Source: Campylobacteraceae bacterium (GTDB taxonomy: Bacteria; Campylobacterota; Campylobacteria; Campylobacterales; Arcobacteraceae). From it: a stretch of 64,000 nucleotides of DNA. The translations under genes and the position numbers were made by a program. Of the stretch, positions 60,594 to 64,000 are shown piece after piece. Positions within the stretch are counted from its first letter, which is position 1; each line of letters begins with the position of its first letter. The DNA is taken from assembly GCA_013373175.1 (NCBI GenBank), contig JABXII010000027.1:1-64000 (forward strand), given 5' to 3'. The notes beneath the pieces are model-generated. The model ran no database searches, was not told the origin of the DNA, and worked only from the letters and a program-made list of their open reading frames with translations.

Positions 60594-61673
60594 CTATTTG
60601 TGATCTGTGTTAAATTTTTCTTCAATTGATTTAGCATACTTAGACATACTAAAACAAATAATCCAGTAAATAAAGGTTACAAATACGTATCCTTCTGTTT
60701 CAAACCCTAACCAATTTGGATCTGTTGATGTTAGTGTAACCATTGCTAATACATCAAATAATCCGATAATTAATACTAGTGTTGTATCTTTAAATAAAGA
60801 GATAAACGAACCAACAATATTTGGAATAGAGATTTTTAGTGCTTGAGGTAGAATAATTAAGCCCATTGCTTGCCAATAGCTCAATCCTATTGAATCAGCA
60901 GCTTCATATTGACCTTTTGGAATTGCTTGAAGACCACCTCTAATTACTTCTGCTATATAAGCAGATTGAAAAAGAGTAATACCAATTAATGCCCTAAGAA
61001 GTTTATCAAAGTCCATATTCTCTGGGAAAAACAGAGGTAAAATAACAGAAGACATAAATAATAGAGTAATTAAAGGAACTCCTCTAATAAACTCAATATA
61101 CATTATACTTATTGTTTTTATAATAGGCATATTTGATTGTCTTCCAAGTGCAAAAATAATACCTATAGGGAAAGAAACAATAATACCAACAGCTGCAATA
61201 ACAATTGTAAGTAATAATCCACCCCATTTAGTTGTAGGAATAATTTCTAAACCAAAACCGCCATAAAGTAAAATTACTGAAATAACTGGAAATGAGATAA
61301 TTATAAAGGCCCTTACTATAGTATTACTTATATTTCTAAATCCAATAGTAAATAAAATAAAAATAGCAAGTACTAAGTTTGGTCTATAATATTGGTCTTC
61401 TGGATAAAAACCATAAATAAACTGATTAAACTTTTCATAAATAAAAATCCATCTCGCTCCATCTTTTGTTATCTCTTCTTTAGTTCCAGTCCAAGTTGCA
61501 TCAAAAATCATCCAATCAAGAAGAGGAGGAATCGTAAGATATAAAAGAGCAAAAGACAGTATTGTTAAGATAGAACTTGTAATACTAGAAAAAAGGTTTT
61601 CTCTTAACCAATAAACTATTCCTTTTGTTCCCAAAGGAGCTGGTCTAGCTTGTTTTGCTTCATAAGTAGCCAT
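60594..61673 (-). CDS. aapM: General L-amino acid ABC transporter, permease AapM
   Basis: This 359-residue inner-membrane permease has the His/Glu/Gln/Arg/opine family core in its C-terminal half (about 140-350): FIRGVPLITLLFMSSVILPL and the EAA-type loop ADSIGLSYWQAMGLIILPQALKIS. The long N-terminal extension with an extra helix (about 35-55) is typical of AapM. The start is ATG with GGAGAG. It forms a heterodimeric channel with AapQ, whose gene ends 3 bases upstream. Confidence 0.94.
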   Translation of the reverse strand: MATYEAKQARPAPLGTKGIVYWLRENLFSSITSSILTILSFALLYLTIPPLLDWMIFDATWTGTKEEITKDGARWIFIYEKFNQFIYGFYPEDQYYRPNLVLAIFILFTIGFRNISNTIVRAFIIISFPVISVILLYGGFGLEIIPTTKWGGLLLTIVIAAVGIIVSFPIGIIFALGRQSNMPIIKTISIMYIEFIRGVPLITLLFMSSVILPLFFPENMDFDKLLRALIGITLFQSAYIAEVIRGGLQAIPKGQYEAADSIGLSYWQAMGLIILPQALKISIPNIVGSFISLFKDTTLVLIIGLFDVLAMVTLTSTDPNWLGFETEGYVFVTFIYWIICFSMSKYAKSIEEKFNTDHK

Positions 61674-61675
61674 CT

Positions 61676-62860
61676 CTATCTCTCCTTAATCTTTATCTTG
61701 TCATTAATATAGTTCATAATAAATGAGATAACTATACTAATTGTTAAATAAACAGCCATTGTCATAAGAATAATTTCTATGGCTTGTCCAACTTGATTTA
61801 ATGATGTTCCTGCAAAGACTGTTACTAATTCTGGATAACCAATTGCAGTAGCTAATGAGGAGTTTTTGGTTAAATTAAGATATTGATTAATTACAGGTGG
61901 AATAATAACTCTAAGTGCTTGAGGCAGAATAACTTTTTTTAAGATTACATGGTCTTTTAATCCTAAAGCATGTGCTGCTTCAGTTTGACCCTTTGGAACT
62001 GCTTCAATACCAGCACGTACAGCTTCTGCTATGTATGTAGCTGTATAAATACTAAGTGCAAAAGCAAGGGCTAGTAATTCTGGAATTAAAGTCCAACCAC
62101 CTTTAAAGTTAAAACCTTTAAGTTCTGCGTACTCTAAAGTTGCAGGTGTACCACTTACAAAGAATACTAAAGTTGGGGCAACTATTAAAATAGCTAATGA
62201 AGTCCAAACAACAGGAAACTCTTCTCCTGTTTCATCATGTTTTTTATTTGCCCATTTTACCAAGTATGCACATGCAATAATTGCTAAAATAAAAGAAATA
62301 ACAACAGCAATAAAACCACTTTCTAATATAGGTCTTGGAATATATAGACCTCTATTGTTTAAGAAAATAGTATCAAAATAAGCTATTGATTGTCGTGGGC
62401 TAGGGAGTGAAGCTAATACAACATTATACCAAAATAGTATTTGTAATAAAATAGGAATATTTCTAAAGGTTTCAATATATACCATACAAAGTTTAGACAC
62501 CATATAGTTTTTAGAAAGTCTTCCAATACCTATTAATAGACCAAAAAGTGATGCAAAGAATATACCAATAGCTGAAACTAAAATAGTATTCATTAAACCT
62601 ACTAAGAATACTCTTCCATGGGAATTTGACTCATCATATTCAATTAAAGATTGCAAAATTCCAAATCCAGCTTCGCTACTTAGGAAATCAAATCCTGTAT
62701 TAATTCCACGTTTTTCTATATTTGTAAACATATTGTTTAAAATAAAATATGTAAATAAAAATATACTTATAAGCGCAAGTATTTGATAGATAATAGCTCT
62801 TTTTTCAGGGTTATTGTAAAAGGCTACATCTTTTTGAGGCTCTTTTCTTATTTTCTTCAT
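61676..62860 (-). CDS. aapQ: General L-amino acid ABC transporter, permease AapQ
   Basis: This 394-residue permease has about eight helices. Motifs include RVFLVGLMNTILVSAIGIFF, ETFRNIPILLQILFWYNVVLA, and the EAA loop AHALGLKDHVILKKVILPQALRVIIPP (about 295-320), which contacts the ATPase. The large periplasmic insertion between about 145 and 180 is usual for AapQ. It is separated from aapJ by 75 bases containing a strong hairpin, while the gap to aapM is 3 bases. Confidence 0.94.
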   Translation of the reverse strand: MKKIRKEPQKDVAFYNNPEKRAIIYQILALISIFLFTYFILNNMFTNIEKRGINTGFDFLSSEAGFGILQSLIEYDESNSHGRVFLVGLMNTILVSAIGIFFASLFGLLIGIGRLSKNYMVSKLCMVYIETFRNIPILLQILFWYNVVLASLPSPRQSIAYFDTIFLNNRGLYIPRPILESGFIAVVISFILAIIACAYLVKWANKKHDETGEEFPVVWTSLAILIVAPTLVFFVSGTPATLEYAELKGFNFKGGWTLIPELLALAFALSIYTATYIAEAVRAGIEAVPKGQTEAAHALGLKDHVILKKVILPQALRVIIPPVINQYLNLTKNSSLATAIGYPELVTVFAGTSLNQVGQAIEIILMTMAVYLTISIVISFIMNYINDKIKIKER

Positions 62861-62878
62861 TTTTTTTACCTTGTTGTT

Positions 62879-62906
62879 AAAGAAAAGAGATTTCTCTCTT
62901 TTCTTT
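62879..62906 (-). promoter_or_regulatory. Stem-loop between aapJ and aapQ
   Basis: AAAGAAAAGAGA (62879-62890) and TCTCTTTTCTTT (62895-62906) are perfect 12-bp complements. On the transcribed (minus) strand the loop is GAAA, a stable GNRA tetraloop, and no T run follows (AACAACAAGG instead). It likely stabilises the aapJ part of the mRNA or limits readthrough, giving more binding protein than permease. Confidence 0.6.
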
Positions 62907-62935
62907 TTTTATTAAATAAATAAGTATTTTACTTT

Positions 62936-63952
62936 TTATCTAATTGGTGCACCGTATTGTAATCCACCATCTTTCCAAAGTCTATTTAAACCTCTATCAA
63001 TTTTTAAAGGAGAACCTTTTCCAACATTTCTATCAAATACTTCTCCATAATTACCAACTTGTTTGATAATATTATAAGCCCATTTTGCATCTAATCCCAT
63101 TTGTTCACCAATATTACTTGATGTACCTAAAAGTCTTTGAATACTTGGGTTTTTAGACTTAAGCATTTCATCAACATTTTTTGAATTAACACCTAACTCT
63201 TCAGCATTTAACATTGCAATATGAGTCCATTTTGCAATATTGAACCATTTATCATCACCTTGTCTTACAACAGGTCCTAATGGCTCTTTTGAAATAATTT
63301 CAGGTAAAACAATTGCTGAATCTGGATTTTTTAGTTTTGTTCTTAATGCATATAATTGAGAAGCATCAGATGTAACAACATCACATCTACCAGCTTTGAA
63401 TCCTTCGATTACTTGAGAACCTGTATCATAAGTAATAGGAGTATATGACATATTGTTAGCTTTGAAATAATCTGTTAAGTTAAGCTCAGTAGTTGTACCT
63501 GCTTGAATACAAAATGCAGCACCATCAAGTTCTTTAGCAGATTTAACACCTAAATTTTTAGATACAAGGAATCCTTGCCCATCATAATAGTTAACACCAA
63601 CAAAGTTTAAACCTAAAGAAGTATCTCTTGTAGCTGTCCAAGTTGTATTTCTAGCAAGTAAATCAATTTCTCCACTTTGTAATGCAGTAAATCTCTCTTT
63701 TGCATTTAAGTGAGCATATTTAACTTTAGATGCATCACCTAAAACTGCCGCCGCAACAGCTTTACAAAAATCAACATCAATCCCTTTCCATACTCCACTT
63801 GTATCAGGAGCAGCGAAACCTGCAAGACCAGTATTTAGCCCACAACTAAGGTAACCTTTTTTCTTTGTATCATCTAATGTATCTGCCATAGATACTGATG
63901 CTGTCATTGCTAAAGCAGCAAGACCTAACGTAGCAGTTTTAAATAATTTCAT
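62936..63952 (-). CDS. aapJ: General L-amino acid ABC transporter, periplasmic binding protein
   Basis: The product has 338 residues with a signal peptide (about 1-23, VSMA-DT). The AapJ-type binding domain starts TLDDTKKKGYLSCGLNTGLAGFAAPDTSGVWKGIDVDFCKA. Later come NAKERFTALQSGEIDLLARNTTWT and YDTGSQVIEGFKAGRCDVVTSDASQ. It captures a wide range of L-amino acids for AapQMP. The start is ATG with GGAAG 7 bases upstream. It is the first gene of the operon. The promoter should lie in 63953-64000, which is AT-rich but cut by the window end. Confidence 0.95.
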   Translation of the reverse strand: MKLFKTATLGLAALAMTASVSMADTLDDTKKKGYLSCGLNTGLAGFAAPDTSGVWKGIDVDFCKAVAAAVLGDASKVKYAHLNAKERFTALQSGEIDLLARNTTWTATRDTSLGLNFVGVNYYDGQGFLVSKNLGVKSAKELDGAAFCIQAGTTTELNLTDYFKANNMSYTPITYDTGSQVIEGFKAGRCDVVTSDASQLYALRTKLKNPDSAIVLPEIISKEPLGPVVRQGDDKWFNIAKWTHIAMLNAEELGVNSKNVDEMLKSKNPSIQRLLGTSSNIGEQMGLDAKWAYNIIKQVGNYGEVFDRNVGKGSPLKIDRGLNRLWKDGGLQYGAPIR

Positions 63953-64000
63953 CTTTTCTTCCTTTTTTTTATTTGTATAACAATTATAATTACTAATAAT

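Noticed and set aside
1-64000. Prophage, integrative element or defence island
   Set aside because: No integrase, phage structural, restriction or toxin-antitoxin genes are recognisable, and base composition looks even along the window.

Overview
The window is a low-GC bacterial chromosome segment that is densely coding on both strands. I infer an Arcobacter-like member of the Campylobacterota. The reasons are the AT-rich codon use, the HQWRQPL form of the histidine-kinase H-box in all three kinases, the chemoreceptor tip carrying [11 protein letters not shown], the many PAS/c-di-GMP proteins, and the short overlapping operons. I could not run a search, so the genus is an inference. I see no tRNA, rRNA, CRISPR array, prophage or intact insertion sequence.

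Layout. 1-2314: start of metE (runs off the left edge), a small Cys-rich protein, then trmD-rplS. 2520-6719: a chemoreceptor, a DedA protein and an unknown membrane protein. 6724-8709: a YjjPB-type exporter pair with a YjiK-like protein. 8920-9333: two tandem paralogous small proteins. 9345-13191: glutathione synthetase and a large sensor kinase. 13345-15571: an overlapping operon holding coaX, hisG and a methyltransferase. 15576-19234: trpS with a CBS-GGDEF protein, and a TAXI binding protein.

19314-54259 is mostly one large iron-uptake region. (1) 19314-27998 is a siderophore-import operon (receptor, two IrtAB/YbtPQ-type ABC half-transporters, two MFS proteins, MntP), with a divergent AraC regulator. 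(2) 31046-35840 is a TtpC-type energising operon (DUF3450, long ExbB, ExbB2, ExbD, TonB, TPR), with a transposase-derived helix-turn-helix protein beside it. (3) 36665-43503 holds two TonB-dependent receptors, then a response regulator and a 7TM-sensor kinase. (4) 45276-54259 holds two copies of a small-membrane-protein + PepSY reductase module, a fourth receptor, and a second response regulator/kinase pair paralogous to the first. Fur-box-like dyads lie in front of nearly all these units. No siderophore biosynthesis genes are visible, so the region looks built to take up siderophores made by others or encoded elsewhere, with reductive iron release by the PepSY proteins.

54389-64000: serS, a REC-PAS-GGDEF-EAL protein, a small secreted protein, a TrpD2/YbiB-like protein, a LysE-type exporter, and the general amino acid ABC transporter aapJQMP.

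Three features stand out besides the iron region. Several regulators have a -10 hexamer 6-7 bases before the ATG and no ribosome binding site (candidate leaderless mRNAs). Two genes (49361-49648 and 59197-59826) appear to start at ATT and CTG. Several convergent gene pairs carry their terminator hairpin inside or against the coding ends. No gene-free stretch exceeds 300 bases.
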